Origin: Ciona intestinalis
Lineage: Eukaryota; Chordata; Ascidiacea; Phlebobranchia; Cionidae
Length of the DNA: 64,000 nucleotides
Direction: 5' to 3'
Assembly: GCF_000224145.3 (NCBI RefSeq)
Contig: NC_020173.2
Coordinates: 6,081,380 to 6,145,379, forward strand
Position 1 is the stretch's first letter; each line of letters starts with the position of its first letter. A model generated the notes under the pieces. It was given only the letters and a program-made list of their open reading frames with translations, had not been told where the DNA came from and searched no databases. Of this stretch, positions 13,401 to 43,599 are shown one piece after another. The position numbers and the translations under genes are program-made.

Positions 13401-16400
13401 GTATATGCACATTCTATTCTATATGGGCGAGGTCCTACAGTAAGACACACCATGGAACCTGAGATTTAGACCACAGTTGGCCATTACCAAACACCCAGGG
13501 TATTATAACCCATTAGTTACTACTGGGTTTTCAGTTTTTCACATATTTCTCTTCAAGCAATGTATTATGAATAAAATAAAGTCTCCGTTTTTTTCTTTTC
13601 TTTATGTATAAGGAGTAATATTCAAGGTTTCATTCCCTAATTACTTTTTTGCATTACAGATTAACACCATAGAGGTTCTTTGTCAACTCTACAATGGTGC
13701 TCTGGTTATAATGAAGGAACAAACCCAAAACAATGCTTTACCATTAGATGATGATTTCTTTAAACTACGAACATTCCTTTTAAAATCAAAGGAACTTGTA
13801 TTGTCTCTGCTGCACCGTGTGGTTGTTAAATGCGCTTATAAACCGGCTGTCGAAGCATCTCGAAATAAAACATCGGATTGTACGGTTTTATGTGAAAACT
13901 ATTTGGAGGTATATTCTTTATTTTTACATTGTATTACTGCTATCATTGTGGGCGTGTGTGACCTTGGGCAGAAAACCTTACAGCAAATGCTCCAACCCAG
14001 TGGTCACTGTTGGTTAAAAAAACAATAAGTACCACAGTTATATATGTGGTAACTTGTAAGCGGGCACAAGGTGTATGAAACAGAACACCTGTGTTATAAT
14101 GACTGTCCTTGACCTGCCATACGAGGTTAAATAAGTTACATTTGTGGTAACTCGTAACTTTTAGTCATGTAATAAAAATATTATAATAGTTTTTCTTGAT
14201 CTTCTTAAGATTCTGAGTGCGTTTGCATCTGACCACAACATCATTAACGATTTGGATGAAAAGTTTGGGTTAAGAGAAGATATAAATAACTTGGTTAGGG
14301 TAAGTATCTACTAAAATCTAATATCTAATTTTGCTTGACACCGTATAGTAGTGCATATATATTTAAAGTATTTTACTTCTGCTACCAGGCAAAATGTAAT
14401 TAAATTTAAAATTTTTTGCTGCCCTGGTAGAACTATTTGAAATCTTACTGAATGGCAGAAGAAACGTTTAAATAAAATAACAATTTTTATACTTGAGGAG
14501 CCAAAAAGTAGAAATTTAAGACAGTACATTGCATGTCCACTTTGCAGTAAATGGGAGTGAGATTAAACCTCTGAAATTGTTAATTTTATTCCATTGTTTT
14601 GTCTTCCATACAAAATATTGATAAAAATATAACAATTCACGAGGCAAAAAGTTTATTTTGTAATTATTGCGACCATGCAGGTAAATGAAGAAATAAATGA
14701 AAGCCAAGTTTCATTTCTCCTTGATACGATTCAACCATCGCCATGCCAACCACCACACGAGGTCTCTACTGAGGTAGATGCCATCTCTGCATGGAGGGAA
14801 CAATTTACTTCAAGCTCACTAACGAATGGAGATTCGGGAGGAATCGAAACTGCTCAGAGCTTTGAAAACCAGAATAGTTTTGTGAATGCAACAGATCAGG
14901 GTGTGAATATAAACTTTAGTTGTTTTTGTGTGAATGTATCTTGTTCATCCTTGTAGCGGGGCAATGTCAGTCTATATAACACGGGTGTTCTGTTTCATAC
15001 ACCTCATGTCAGCGTACATAGTTACCACGTATGTAACTTTGTGGTTGATTGTTCTTTGATGTAACTTAGTGGTTGATTGTTCTTTGGGATTTATTATATA
15101 ATTCTTGTTTACTAACAGTCTATGAGATTATGCTTATGAAATGACACTCCAAATATTGTTTATATTCGTATTCCTTAACTCGTATGTAACTTTGTGAGTG
15201 ATTAATTCTTCAGGATTTTTTTGTGTCACTCTTTTTTACAACAGATAAGATAACACTTTATATACCGTTAAATTTATATACGCAACACCAACAGATGACA
15301 TTGAAGCTGTCTCTCTCATCTCTTCCGTCCAAGACATCCTCCCCGATCTCGGAGCCGGTTTCATCCGAGCTTGTTTGGAGGAGTTTTCCAACAACCCTGA
15401 GATGGTGATCCAGAGGGTCCTGGAGGACAATCTTCCCAGCCATATTGCTGCGATGGATAGAACAACACAAAGGTTGGGTTTGCATAATGTATTATCCTTT
15501 TTGGCTTTTTTGGTATAAAACATCTTTTGTCTACCTTTTGCAAATATGTGGATTTCTTCCTAATGTTTTGTTTGCAATGTTTTGGCAAGACACCTAATAA
15601 AATCTCATATTATCTTTTTGGCTTTTAAGGAATAAAAAAACTAAATAAATCCTCTTTGTTTTTTTGGTATAAAAGCTATTTTTATTTCAATGTTTTGTTT
15701 TTTGTGCAAGATTCCTAATGAAGTCTTTAGAATGAGGATATGGTTGTATAATTCTGTAAATACTCTTTATTTACTTCCAAATATAAATATATTCCAAATA
15801 TAAATATACTTACCTCATATATGGACCAAATTATTATATGAAAGTTAATTTTGATTTAAATCTTTAACAAAATGTTTCAAAATAGTTAAGTTATCTCCAT
15901 ACAGTATGTTAGTTTAACAAAATTATTTGTTTTAGTTTCACCAAACCAACTGCAAACTTAAACCATGAAGAAAATTTGAATGAATTTGGATCTTTTGATC
16001 CTGAATTTGACGATCAAATCTTTGAAATGCCACGGAAGAAGAAATTTACCGAATACAAGGCGTATAAAGCACAAGAAATATCTTTAGCTGATGAAGGAAA
16101 GCTGGTTGAACTGTACAGTAAATATGGGGTGGTGTATGATGGTGAAGAAAATCAAGGTTGGTTTTTGGATGCATTTACTTGAATGAATGTAACTTATTTT
16201 TATCCTCGCGTGGCCGGAAGACTACATTCGTTATAGTTTTATACACCTTGTGCCCGCTTACAAGTTACCATGTATGTAACTTTGTGGGTGATTACTGTAT
16301 TTTGTTGCACAAGAATGGTCCAACTCTATGAGCCTGAGATTGGGGTTTGACTCACCTAATTTATTACAGTTTTTTGTACTCCATTTATATATATATATAT

Positions 16401-17062
16401 ATAGAAAAAAACTGATCAATATCTTTGCTCTTTTTTCACACTTTTATTTTTCTGCTTTCCTTATTTAAAGTCCTTCGCAATTTTCCAATTTTTTTCTATA
16501 TAAGGTGTTATATTGATCTTTGTTGCTTCCAATGTAGAAACAACTGAATGTTCTTATGAAGATGAATACGATGACACATATGATGGAATACAAGTAGGAG
16601 CGAATGACGCCGATGAAACGGATGATCTTGTTGTAGAACATCAAACTACCAGGGACCTATGGAAATATAAACAAACAAATGATGATGAAAATGAAGAAGG
16701 GTAAGTTGGATGATTGAGTGAATTTAACTTACTTTATTTTTGCATGGCTGAAAACTTCAGCTGTTTATTAAGTCCTTCAGCTGTTTACTTTTTGTTTTAA
16801 TTAATTTTTTTTCAGGGAGAAGAAAGACAGATTAAAAGATTTTGTTCGTAATCCTGAAGAGGTTCGCGCATTTAATCAAATGAGGGAGGAATCTCGGAGG
16901 AGATTTAGAGGAGGGGGTGGGAGCAGAGGAGGAAGTGGGAGAGGAGCAAGAGGAGGAGGAGCGAGTGGGAGCAGAGGAGGTGGGAGAGGAAAAGATAAAT
17001 CATCAAGAGGAAATCATAATCGGAAGAAACTTGCTACAAAGAAAGCCTCCCAAGGGATGTGA
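10473..17062 (+). CDS. ASCC2: Activating signal cointegrator 1 complex subunit 2
   Basis: Twelve exons: 10473-10506, 10926-11089, 11654-11793, 12216-12441, 12808-12993, 13660-13908, 14210-14299, 14681-14900, 15295-15472, 15936-16156, 16538-16700, 16816-17062. They sum to 2118 nt (705 aa plus stop) with all phases agreeing; human ASCC2 is about 757 aa. ASCC2 is the ubiquitin-binding subunit of the ASCC helicase complex, which works in alkylation-damage repair and splitting of collided ribosomes. Visible: the N-terminal ASCC3-binding region (LQWLLSLNHPKFWCQ; FGRIIYENFIFDIP), a CUE ubiquitin-binding domain at about residues 437-485 (VQDILPDLGAGFIRACLEEF), the near-invariant YEDEYDDTYDG plus VGANDAD block near residue 575, and a Gly/Arg/Ser-rich tail ending RGNHNRKKLATKK. 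AATAAA lies at 17073-17078. The Gly-rich RG tract is longer than I recall for vertebrates. Confidence 0.96.
13035..13495. repeat. ~97-bp CCATGG-type tandem array in an ASCC2 intron
   Basis: Five copies of TGCACATTCTATTCTATATG, GTGAGGTCCTACAGTGAGGC and CACGCCATGGGACCTGGGAT between ASCC2 exons 5 and 6. Some copies share a local variant (TTACCCGAACTTTG). Confidence 0.85.
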
Positions 17063-17413
17063 TTTTGTGCAAAATAAAATTAATATTTGAACGTTAGTGT
17101 TTGTTTTCTTCGAGATTTGTTTAAAGTTATAAAACTTTTTTTAAATTAGAAAATATGTTCGTGAACTGTTTGGGAGCAAGTATGGTGGAAACAGCTGACG
17201 CTTTGAAAACTATGTTTTAAAAACGCTGCGCGCTACTGTACTTTAGGAGTACTTTGGTTGGTATAAAGCGTGTTGTCATGCAATTTCATCAGTTTAGTAA
17301 TCCTGCAAAAATAACATGTTATTTACCTAATTACTAGCATTTTAGCGAGCAATGAGGTGTATAACGTAGCCATACCTTTAAAAAATAGTTGTAAGTGTAA
17401 TATAAACTGAATT
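17063..17413. other. Short ASCC2-TIMM44 intergenic spacer
   Basis: 351 bp between the ASCC2 stop and the TIMM44 ATG, with the ASCC2 polyadenylation signal AATAAA at 17073-17078. No repeat copy is evident. It must contain both the ASCC2 3' end and the TIMM44 promoter or trans-splice site. Confidence 0.6.
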
Positions 17414-20400
17414 ATGTATTCACTTTGCCGTATGGTTACAAGTTCAACGCTACGAAGGGGTGCGCTGGTCGCTGGCAAAGAAGCAAGAAGTGACAACGCT
17501 ATTTTGGACGCCAGAGTCGTTCAACATGTTTTTAAGGTTTGATTAGAATCGTTTCGTTACTATAATACATCTAATAACGTTAATATAACAACCTAGCGTT
17601 TTTAAAATTGTTCGTATTTGATTTGGCATCGTCCCAGTCAACTTATACTGCAGACTACAGTAACATGTTTTTGTTAAAACGGTGCTAGTGAAGAATCTCT
17701 CAAAAATTTGCTAACCACTGTCCCCTAATAGGGGTAAGGTGTTGATGGTTAGGGGTTAGTGGTTATAGGGGTTAGTGGTTAGGATATAAGGGGGGGGGGG
17801 AGACTCTTCACTAGCACTGTTAAGACTGTTTTGCATAGTTGGAATTTATCATCAATCAAATAGTTTTTGCAAATTATGTTAGGTTAGAAACTTGCCATAT
17901 AGATTTTTATAGCCGATCACTCATGCCCAGAGTGTTCTATCCTATATGGGTGAGTTCCCACAGTGTTGCACGCCATGGGACCTGGGATATTTGCCCATTA
18001 CCTAACTCTTATTAAACAAATAAATATTTTTATTTTCAGAATCCCGAAGTCAAACGTGATTATTCAAACAGGAAAGGCTTTCTTGAAAACTTTATAGAAA
18101 CAATTAAACAGGAATATAATAAAGACCCTGAGTTAAAAGAAAGCATCAAGAAGTTTCGACAAGAAGCAAAGGAATTGGAAGATTCTGACGCTTTAAAACA
18201 AGCGAGGAAAAAGTTTCAAGAAATTGAAAAAGAGACGACACAAAGCACCGAGGTTCTTCAAGAAACGTTCGGGAAAATTAAATCTAAAGTTTCCGAGGTT
18301 TGTGGTGTTTGGTTTGTAATCTAAATGTTCTATAGGCTACTGTATTTATCATATTGTAATATTTATTTATAAGTCAGGAAAAGACACTTGCTAAGTTTGA
18401 TAACTATGAGTGTGACTGCATTTTAACAATGTCACCCAAGATTTTACTAAATATTTAAACATTAATATAAAATGTCTTTACAGACGGCTGAGGAGCTTGG
18501 ATCATCAGAAGTTGGCAAAGCAGCGAGTCGGATTTCTGGAGGGATTTCTGACGCTGCAAAACGCGCCTCGGAAAGTGAGGCGTTGAAAAAAGTCCAATCA
18601 AGACTGAGCGACATTGCTCAAGGCAGTGGTGTTGCTCCTGATAGCTTATATCGACCACCAAGTAAGTTGTCACAGTCTGTTTCATGTTATGCTGTAATAG
18701 ATGCTCGAATTGGACATGTATAAAACAGAACACTTGTATTATAACGACTGTCCCGCCATTCAAGATAAATAAATTACATACGTGGTAACTTGTAAGCGGG
18801 CACGAGGTGTATGAAACAGAACACCCGTGTTAAAACGATTGTCACTGCCCCGCCATACGAGGATAAACAAGTTTTTTACCCATTTGCTACCCTAGGTTTG
18901 TCACATAAGGTCTTACAACCTTTCTTCATCTTAACAGCTGTATTACGGATGCGGAAACAAGAATTATCGGTTGACCCTGATAGAGAATACCAGCCCAACA
19001 CAGAAGCTACGAATATTGTGATGCATAAAGATACAATATGGAACCAACAGTGGGAGTCGTTTAAGACCAGCAAAGTTGGAGAAAGTAAGCAGTATAGTGT
19101 TTCTGTGGATTACGGTTATATGTAAGGATATTAATGTGCTAATAGTCTTGTTCAACATGCGGTACTTCTGTCCCTGTAGAGATATTAGTACATACGTATC
19201 TTTACCTTTATTTGTTAAAAAGAAGTTATAACATTTTTTCATTCCTAACTGTTGAAACTACTGTATAATGATAAATAATTAAATATAAAAATTAAAATTC
19301 CTACTTAAAAATTAAAAAGAATTGGTTTGAGTTTACTAAAAAATATTCTACTTTAAAGAACTAAGTTTAATAATTAGGTTATAATGCTATTTACAAACGT
19401 ATACAGCTTTCTCTAATGTTTTTATTGGTGGTTTTGTTCAAGTGGAATTAATATCTCTTTTATTCTTCACAGGTATTTCTGAAATGAAAATGCGTTTTGA
19501 TGAAAGCGATAATGTTTTAATACGAGGTTCGCGTTTTATCACAGACAAAATATCGGGAGTGGCAGGTGGGGGCTTGGAGTTGTTTTTTATAGACACTTAT
19601 TTCCTTTGGTCTAAATCTGGAGTGACATTGCTCAAATACAGCTACACTCATAGTTGTCAAACATAGGTAACCTCATAAAGAGGTCCTCATTGATTAATAT
19701 GGTGATGGCGAATGCAATATACTTTGACTCTGCTTGTTTGTATAGACACCTTACAGCAGTAAAAAATCTGGGGTGACATTGTCAAAATACAGCTACACTC
19801 ATAGTTGTCAAACATAGGGAACCTCATTGATTAACGTGGTGAATGCCAAAGGCTATACTTCTGTTTGTGTATATTGACACTCAACAGCATCATAAAAGCT
19901 CTTTACCCATAAAAATGGGTGCTAAATACAATTTAGTTCTTCCCAGGCACCCGCACCCCTACATTACATGTATTCTATGTGTTATTTAGTTTATGCATAT
20001 AGGTATTTTTGCTGTCAGGAAATTGACACTTCTTCGTTTCTAGGAAGTTTATTTGGAGGAACAGACATCTCAAAAGTGATGACAGAAATAGCTCGAATTG
20101 ACCCTGAATTTTCGGCACAAGGATTTCTAGATTTTTGTCGATTTGAAATCATTCCAAACTTACTGGAAGCCATTTCACAAGGGAATGAAAACATTGTGAA
20201 AGACTGGTGCAGTGAAGCGGTAAGTACTATGTATAGAAGTTTATTATCATAAAGTAACCTGTATCTACATAGGTGTTTATTGGTATGCTTATAAATTCTA
20301 TTGATCCGTGTATGAATGATAACTAATTTAATTCATACCACATAATAGGGTGGCAAGGAATGTATGTAACTTATTTATTCTTGCATGGCGGAGCCAACAC

Positions 20401-21761
20401 AGTCTTTATAACACTGGTGTTCTGTTTCATACACCTCGTGCCAGCTTATGAGTTACCACATATGTAACTTATTTATCCTCGCATGGTGGGGCAACGACAG
20501 TCGTTATAACATGGAAGTTCTGTTTCATACACCTCGTGCTTGCTTACGAGTTACCACGTATGTAACTTATTTATTCTTGCATGGCGGAGCCAACACAGTC
20601 TTTATAACACTGGTGTTCTGTTTCATACACCTCGTGCCAGCTTACGAGTTACCACGTATGTAACTTATTTATTCTTGCATGGCGGAGCCAACACAGTCTT
20701 TATAACACTGGTGTTCTGTTTCATACACCCCGTGCCAGCTTACGAGTTACCACGTATGTAACTTATTTATCCTCACAAGGCAGGCAACGACAGTCGTTAT
20801 AAAACGGGTGTTCTGTTTCGATATATCATGAGTGTTCTATTTCATACACCTTGTGCCCACTTATGAGTTACCACATATGTAACTTTGAGAGTGATTAGGT
20901 TTATTCAATTTATTTTATAAAACTTTTTCAGCCATACAACCAGCTAATGTTTCCTGTGAAGCAAGCCCAGCAAATAGGTTGTCGTTACGAGCTCACCACG
21001 GTGGATCTTGACCATGTAGATATTGCTGGGGCTACAAAAGTAGACCAGGGGCCTGTGCTTGTAATAAGTTTTCAAACTCAACAGATTATGGTAGTTAGGA
21101 ATAAGAAGGGAGATATTGTAGAAGGAGATTCAGTAAGTTGTTTAAATATAGTAGTGTTTCAAACAGTTTAGCTACACTATGTGGATATCTTTAACATAAA
21201 TTTTACTCACTTTTGCGCTCTCATTGTATACGCTTAGTATATATTTATTATATAACACTCTAACATTCTTAATATTAAATCTCAATATTTATTTAATTTT
21301 AACCTTTTATTAAAAAATTATTTAAAAAATTTTTTAAACTGAAATGTAAAGAATGTAAGTCACACCTATAGGCTGTCATGTTTTTAGTTAGTCTTGTGGT
21401 GGAAGACGGGACACCTTTAGCGCATGATATCCAAATATCCGATAGTGTTTTAAACAATTAACATCGGTCTATGGGAGTCGTGAGGATACAGTTTTATAAT
21501 TCTTTGAATGTTCTTTGTTTACTACCAAATAGGACGTGAAAATGGAATGAAAAGGTGTCCCATCTTCCTCCACCCTACTATACAACGTTTTTGTTATAAA
21601 TTATTGGTAAGTTAAGAAACTGAATGTATGTTTTTATCCAGGATCAAATAATGAAAGTCTTCCATGTTTGGGCTTTGTGTCGAGATGTTGAAGAGATGGA
21701 CAGAAGAGCCGCGTGGAAAATAATCGATCAGTCAATGTCTGCCTCGCCAATGTTGTTATGA
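17414..21761 (+). CDS. TIMM44: Mitochondrial import inner membrane translocase subunit Tim44
   Basis: Eight exons: 17414-17536, 18040-18297, 18484-18661, 18938-19084, 19473-19565, 20044-20219, 20932-21132, 21642-21761. Total 1296 nt, 431 aa, all phases consistent; human Tim44 is about 452 aa. Tim44 is the matrix-side scaffold that tethers mtHsp70 to the TIM23 channel and drives import of presequence proteins. The first exon is Arg-rich with few acidic residues (RMVTSSTLRRGALVAGKEAR), as expected for a matrix targeting presequence. Exons 2-3 are a charged helical region (GFLENFIETIKQEYNKDPEL). The C-terminal Tim44 fold spans about residues 266-431 (LFGGTDISKVMTEIARIDPE, IIPNLLEAISQGN, DWCSEA, QGPVLVISFQTQ, VWALCRD). 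A polyadenylation signal AATAAA is at 21770. Introns carry several repeat families. Confidence 0.96.
17680..17821. mobile_element. Small inverted-repeat element in TIMM44 intron 1
   Basis: Ends GGTGCTAGTGAAGA and TCTTCACTAGCAC are inverted copies of each other. The element is flanked by TGTTAAAAC and TGTTAAGAC, a 9-bp near-perfect direct repeat that looks like a target site duplication. The interior is a simple GGGTTAGTGGTTA-like repeat ending in a G run. A partial copy of the same end (GGTGCTAGTGATGAATCCTC) occurs near 49537. No coding capacity, so a non-autonomous DNA element, probably hAT-like. Confidence 0.65.
19570..19890. repeat. ~130-bp repeat family copies in TIMM44 intron 5
   Basis: Two to three inverted copies of the unit that forms a tandem array at 37262-37915 (shared blocks: GACATTGTCAAAATACAGC, AACATAGGGAACCTCATTGA, TTTGTATAGACACC). 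Another copy lies at 33105-33225 in a UPF1 intron and a fragment at 18390-18440. Confidence 0.6.
20345..20890. repeat. ~98-bp tandem repeat array in TIMM44 intron 6
   Basis: About five head-to-tail copies with a period near 98 bp (GTTCTG starts at 20419, 20517, 20615, 20713). The unit reads TGTTCTGTTTCATACACC, TCGTGCCAGCTTACGAGTTA, CCACGTATGTAACTTATTTA, then a GCATGGCGG block and AGTCGTTATAACAC. The array ends about 40 bp before the exon 7 acceptor. Short open frames here (reading [13 protein letters not shown]) are repeat translations, not genes. Confidence 0.8.
21395..21582. mobile_element. GTAGGGTGGGG-type inverted-repeat element in TIMM44 intron 7
   Basis: A ~188-bp copy starting with a degraded end (GGTGGAAGACGGGACACC) and ending TGTCCCATCTTCCTCCACCC then TACTA. 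It is the only near-complete copy of this family that I see between 10 and 43 kb. Confidence 0.7.
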
Positions 21762-22930
21762 TATGCATTAATAAATACCATGCACGAAAAGCGATGCGCT
21801 GCCATTTAATTGTGGTCGATTTAAAGCAAATAAAAATGAGGGCTAACGTTTTCAGTGAATTTGAAGCAGTAGGCGTTAGTGAGGTTAGTCTGTACTAATG
21901 CATTGAACTTTTATAACTACGGTTTCATTGGAGTAGAATTGATTGTATGAACTAGGGGGCGGGGGGACGACAGTCTTTTAACGCAGTGGGAAGTTACGAC
22001 TTCCGTCTTTGCTTGCAGGATTGTTTTGGAAGGAATTTTTTGCATTGATGACAATTTTGACAAAAGGATCGCCAATTTGTCTTGTCTAAGAATAAATACG
22101 TATGTTGGATAATTTTTTAAAAAATATTACCAGCGAATGTAACAAACGTTTATCTTTTGAATACACGTGACCTACACAAAAACATTATGGGGACCAAAAT
22201 GGACTTTGATGGGGACTTCTATTTTTTGCATTTTATAACATTTTTATGTATCTGAACAACGATGTTGAAATTTTGCGGAAAGTTAGTTAAAAGCGGAAAA
22301 ATGTTTTAAATCTAATAATATGTTTACAGCTTTTTTAAAGTTAAATTAAAGTTACATGTCGTTAGAATATTGCAAGATTCAAAATGCTAAACTACGCATA
22401 ACGAATATGAAAAGTGTGTAAATCGGATTTTTTAAAACATGTTATAACTTTTTAAAATGGTTTTCAGTCCAATAATTTTATTTATATGCGTAACTAAAGA
22501 TTCAACTCATTACATAATAATTAGTTTAATTAACTACAACTTAATGTAAGTTCATTGTATGTTGGGTTTAGCAGTTAGGTTAGTTTCAGCGGCATAGCTT
22601 TTATTTGACACTTTACTGTAGGGATTTTCAACGACTATGGTTTTGCTGCTAATTCCCCTCTCTTCATCCTTTTAATTATTAAAATCTTTGCTATTATATT
22701 TAAAAATATAAATATAAGTTTGTGTTATATTATGTAAAGGTTTGAGTATTAAAAGCAATGCAAATTTATAATCATTTCATTAAAACAATGTATGCCCATT
22801 TAAAGTATTTTAAACAGCGCACAAAATAATTTGACATAACATTAGGTAAAAATAATATTATGTATATATATATTACATGTATATTTATTAATTGTTGATT
22901 TTATGTTTTAGGATTTTTCTTTAGAGCAAA
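21762..22930. other. TIMM44-SPC25 intergenic region
   Basis: 1169 bp, AT-rich. It contains the TIMM44 polyadenylation signal at 21770 and, at about 22590-22690, a dispersed repeat (TTTTGCTGCTAATTCCC) also seen at 2500-2590, 5475-5540, 10150-10260, 12600-12710 and 24650-24740. I see no exon. A pyrimidine-rich acceptor-like site sits at 22911, just before SPC25. Confidence 0.5.
22901..22930 (+). promoter_or_regulatory. Acceptor-like site just upstream of SPC25 (possible trans-splice or 5'UTR acceptor)
   Basis: TTATGTTTTAG ends at 22911 and a second TTTTTCTTTAG ends at 22924, only 6-19 nt before the SPC25 ATG. Tunicates add a spliced leader to many mRNAs at such unpaired acceptors, so this may be a trans-splice site. 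A small 5'UTR intron is the alternative. Confidence 0.35.
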
Positions 22931-23587
22931 ATGGACGTTCAAAGCTTGTTAGCAGAAATCCAGGATGAGTCTAAAAAACAAGCAGACACGTACAAGAGTA
23001 TGTTAGAAGCTGCATCGGACAAAGCTCTTGAGAAGAAGCCGGAATACCTGGAGCTCCATGATGTTTATATGAGGAGCAGGAAAGAGGTGGAGGAAAAATT
23101 TGTGAAAAACACGGAGTTGGAAAAAACTTTAGCTGAACTTAAAGTGGTGAATGCGGAAATGGAAAAACGGCAAGAAGAAATTGAAACGCGTATTTGTAAG
23201 TTGCGGGAACAGCTGGAAGAAAACTCGAAGAAAAAACAAGAAATTATAGAGAAAAATGAAAATGAACGACAAAAAATAAAACAACAAAGTGAATTAGAGA
23301 TTCAGGGGTTGGAGTTTTACCATAAGTACATGGGATTAGAGGTTCACACATTACGCAATAATCGTGTGCAGTTTCTTTTCTACAATGTATTTCCAGATGA
23401 CACTGCTCCATTATTCATTATAGTAAAGATGGAAGGTAAAACATATCATATCATGGACTCTGAGCCACCCTTGGAGAACTTACAGCAGCTTGAAAATAGA
23501 TTGAATGAAACAAATAACTTGGCTGGTTTCATTCAGCATGCCAGGGAAAAACTCAAAGAAAAAGCAAACATTCTAAAAGAAAACTGA
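22931..23587 (+). CDS. SPC25: Kinetochore protein Spc25 (NDC80 complex subunit)
   Basis: A single uninterrupted frame of 218 aa; human Spc25 is 224 aa. Spc25 pairs with Spc24 in the NDC80 complex, which links centromeric chromatin to spindle microtubules. Residues about 30-130 form a long heptad-rich coiled coil (Lys/Glu-rich, e.g. EKTLAELKVVNAEMEKRQEE). Residues about 133-210 match the globular RWD-like head (FYHKYMGLEVHTLRNNRVQF, HIMDSEPPLENLQQLENRL, NNLAGFIQHAREKLK). The start is the first ATG after an in-frame break and gives family-typical length. Intronless in a neighbourhood where the other genes have 8-26 exons. A polyadenylation-like ATTAAA lies near 23722. The assignment rests on domain order and head-domain resemblance. 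Confidence 0.9.
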   Translation: MDVQSLLAEIQDESKKQADTYKSMLEAASDKALEKKPEYLELHDVYMRSRKEVEEKFVKNTELEKTLAELKVVNAEMEKRQEEIETRICKLREQLEENSKKKQEIIEKNENERQKIKQQSELEIQGLEFYHKYMGLEVHTLRNNRVQFLFYNVFPDDTAPLFIIVKMEGKTYHIMDSEPPLENLQQLENRLNETNNLAGFIQHAREKLKEKANILKEN

Positions 23588-23966
23588 ACAATTTGTTTGT
23601 TATAGCTTTGTTATTATTTTTCTAATCATTTTAAAGAGTTTAAACTTAATTGTATGTTGTTTAAAATTTCGCCTGCGGGCCATTTTTTATGTTGTTTTTG
23701 TAATGAAAGATAATATTTTTTATTAAAACTGCCAAATTATTGTTTGCTTGGACTTAAACTACAACAACCAATGTGAAATTTACTTCTGTTTTTCTTAACC
23801 TGCCAAGTTATTGTTTGCCTTTCTATAAAACATCAACAACTCACAATGTGGTTTTTATTCGACATTTACTTTTATTGATGCCCAATGCTCACACTGCCTT
23901 TAATGTTATTTGTATTTACATTTGTACATTTTATCCCATATAGTTGGCTGGTTACTAAATCAAATT
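23588..23966. other. SPC25-UPF1 intergenic spacer
   Basis: 379 bp separating the SPC25 stop and the UPF1 ATG on the same strand. It holds the SPC25 3'UTR, an ATTAAA signal, and an internal near-duplicate phrase (GCCAAATTATTGTTTGCTTG at about 23730 and GCCAAGTTATTGTTTGCCTT at about 23802). No other feature seen. Confidence 0.5.
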
Positions 23967-42243
<18,277 letters not shown>

Positions 42244-43485
42244 ACAAGTAGGTACAATGTTATAGTGTGTGTGTAAACACAGGCGTATTCAGGGGGAGAT
42301 ATGGGGGACCTGGAACCCCTTTTTGTGAAAAATTTACAGAAACAATTCCAACTCTACAGAAAATTCCTTTGATGGCTTTAACTTCGGTTGCCTAAACCTG
42401 GAACTCCCTTTTTGTAATAAAATAAGCCATGAATAGCCACGCTCCATTGTAGCGCATTGGTTTTATGTTTAAAATAGAGTTGGCCCCCTCCCCTTATAAA
42501 ATCCTGGTCCCCCACCCCCTGTGACCCTGTGTGTAGTGTTTATTTATATCCTAATTGGAACATTGAAGGTTATTTATTGAAAATAAGAAGAAAAAGGATT
42601 TGATAGCTATTTGAGGCAAGGCAGAATAAAGTTGTTTGGATGAGCTCACTGTCAGTTAGTTACTTTAAAATATATTAGTGGTTGGGCTTGCCTTTTGGTT
42701 CCTACATTTTCGTAACACCAGATCCTGACTTTATTTTACTAAACAAGAAAAGTTGAGCATATAGGTGTGTGTGTATTTTTTTGATGAAACAGGCCCTGGA
42801 GTTGGTTAGACAGGTCACAGTTAGTAAGGTAGTTATTTAGCTGGAAATATTCAGTGCAGCGCAGTTATAGTAGGTTGGGTAAGTTGGTTTATGCTTATAT
42901 TCTGTTTTAACATCCATTTATTTGGTAGTAAATATATAATATGTGCTAAAAGGTATCCTTCTACATACATACATATAGAGAGAGAAAATAATTGTTTAAG
43001 ATTTGCGTGATCGCTACACCAGCAAGCCATGATATGTGTTACAATTTTAATGATTCAAGCTTAAACCTATAAAAAAAAGCTATTTAAAGTTCCCTATAAA
43101 TCATATGAAATTCCCCTAATGCTTACCAATTACCAGGCATACAGTTTAAATGTTATAATAATATGAACCATACAAGCCATTACCGACAGTATGTACACTC
43201 ATTAAGTAATTTAACATCTAATTATAAATTGTGTGATGTGTAGTATGTCTATCGTAATATACAAGACCAATATTAACGTTGCAAGCCATTACCAGCAGAT
43301 TCCCCTGAAGCAATGAAAAAAAAATTATATAGTACTGTAGGGGAAGATGGGACACCTTTAGAACATAATATCCAAATATCCTGATCCTGTTTTAAACAAT
43401 AAACAACGGTTTAAAAGTCTATGATGTGTAGTATGCTATCGTAATGTAAGTAACAAATATTAACGACGCAAGCAATTACCAGCAG

Positions 43486-43599
43486 GATGAGCGCACGGAG
43501 TCACGACGATCTTTAAGCAGTGTGCAAGATGCAGCAGAGGAGGATAGGAGGAAGTTCCTCGAAGAAAATCGAAACACATCTTCTCAGTGCTCTACATAA
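43486..43599 (+). CDS. Orphan candidate terminal exon, unknown gene
   Basis: After an acceptor-like ATTACCAGCAG the sequence reads DERTESRRSLSSVQDAAEED, then RRKFLEENRNTSSQCST and a TAA stop (37 codons, phase 0). The composition is charged and helical, like a real C-terminal tail rather than repeat noise. A possible preceding 36-nt exon at 42793-42828 (ALELVRQVTVSK, pyrimidine-rich acceptor, GT donor) also has phase 0. I cannot assign it to a family. It lies downstream of the UPF1 polyadenylation signal. It could be an alternative UPF1 3' end, the last exon of a gene lost in the assembly, or chance. Confidence 0.3.
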   Translation, partial: DERTESRRSLSSVQDAAEEDRRKFLEENRNTSSQCST

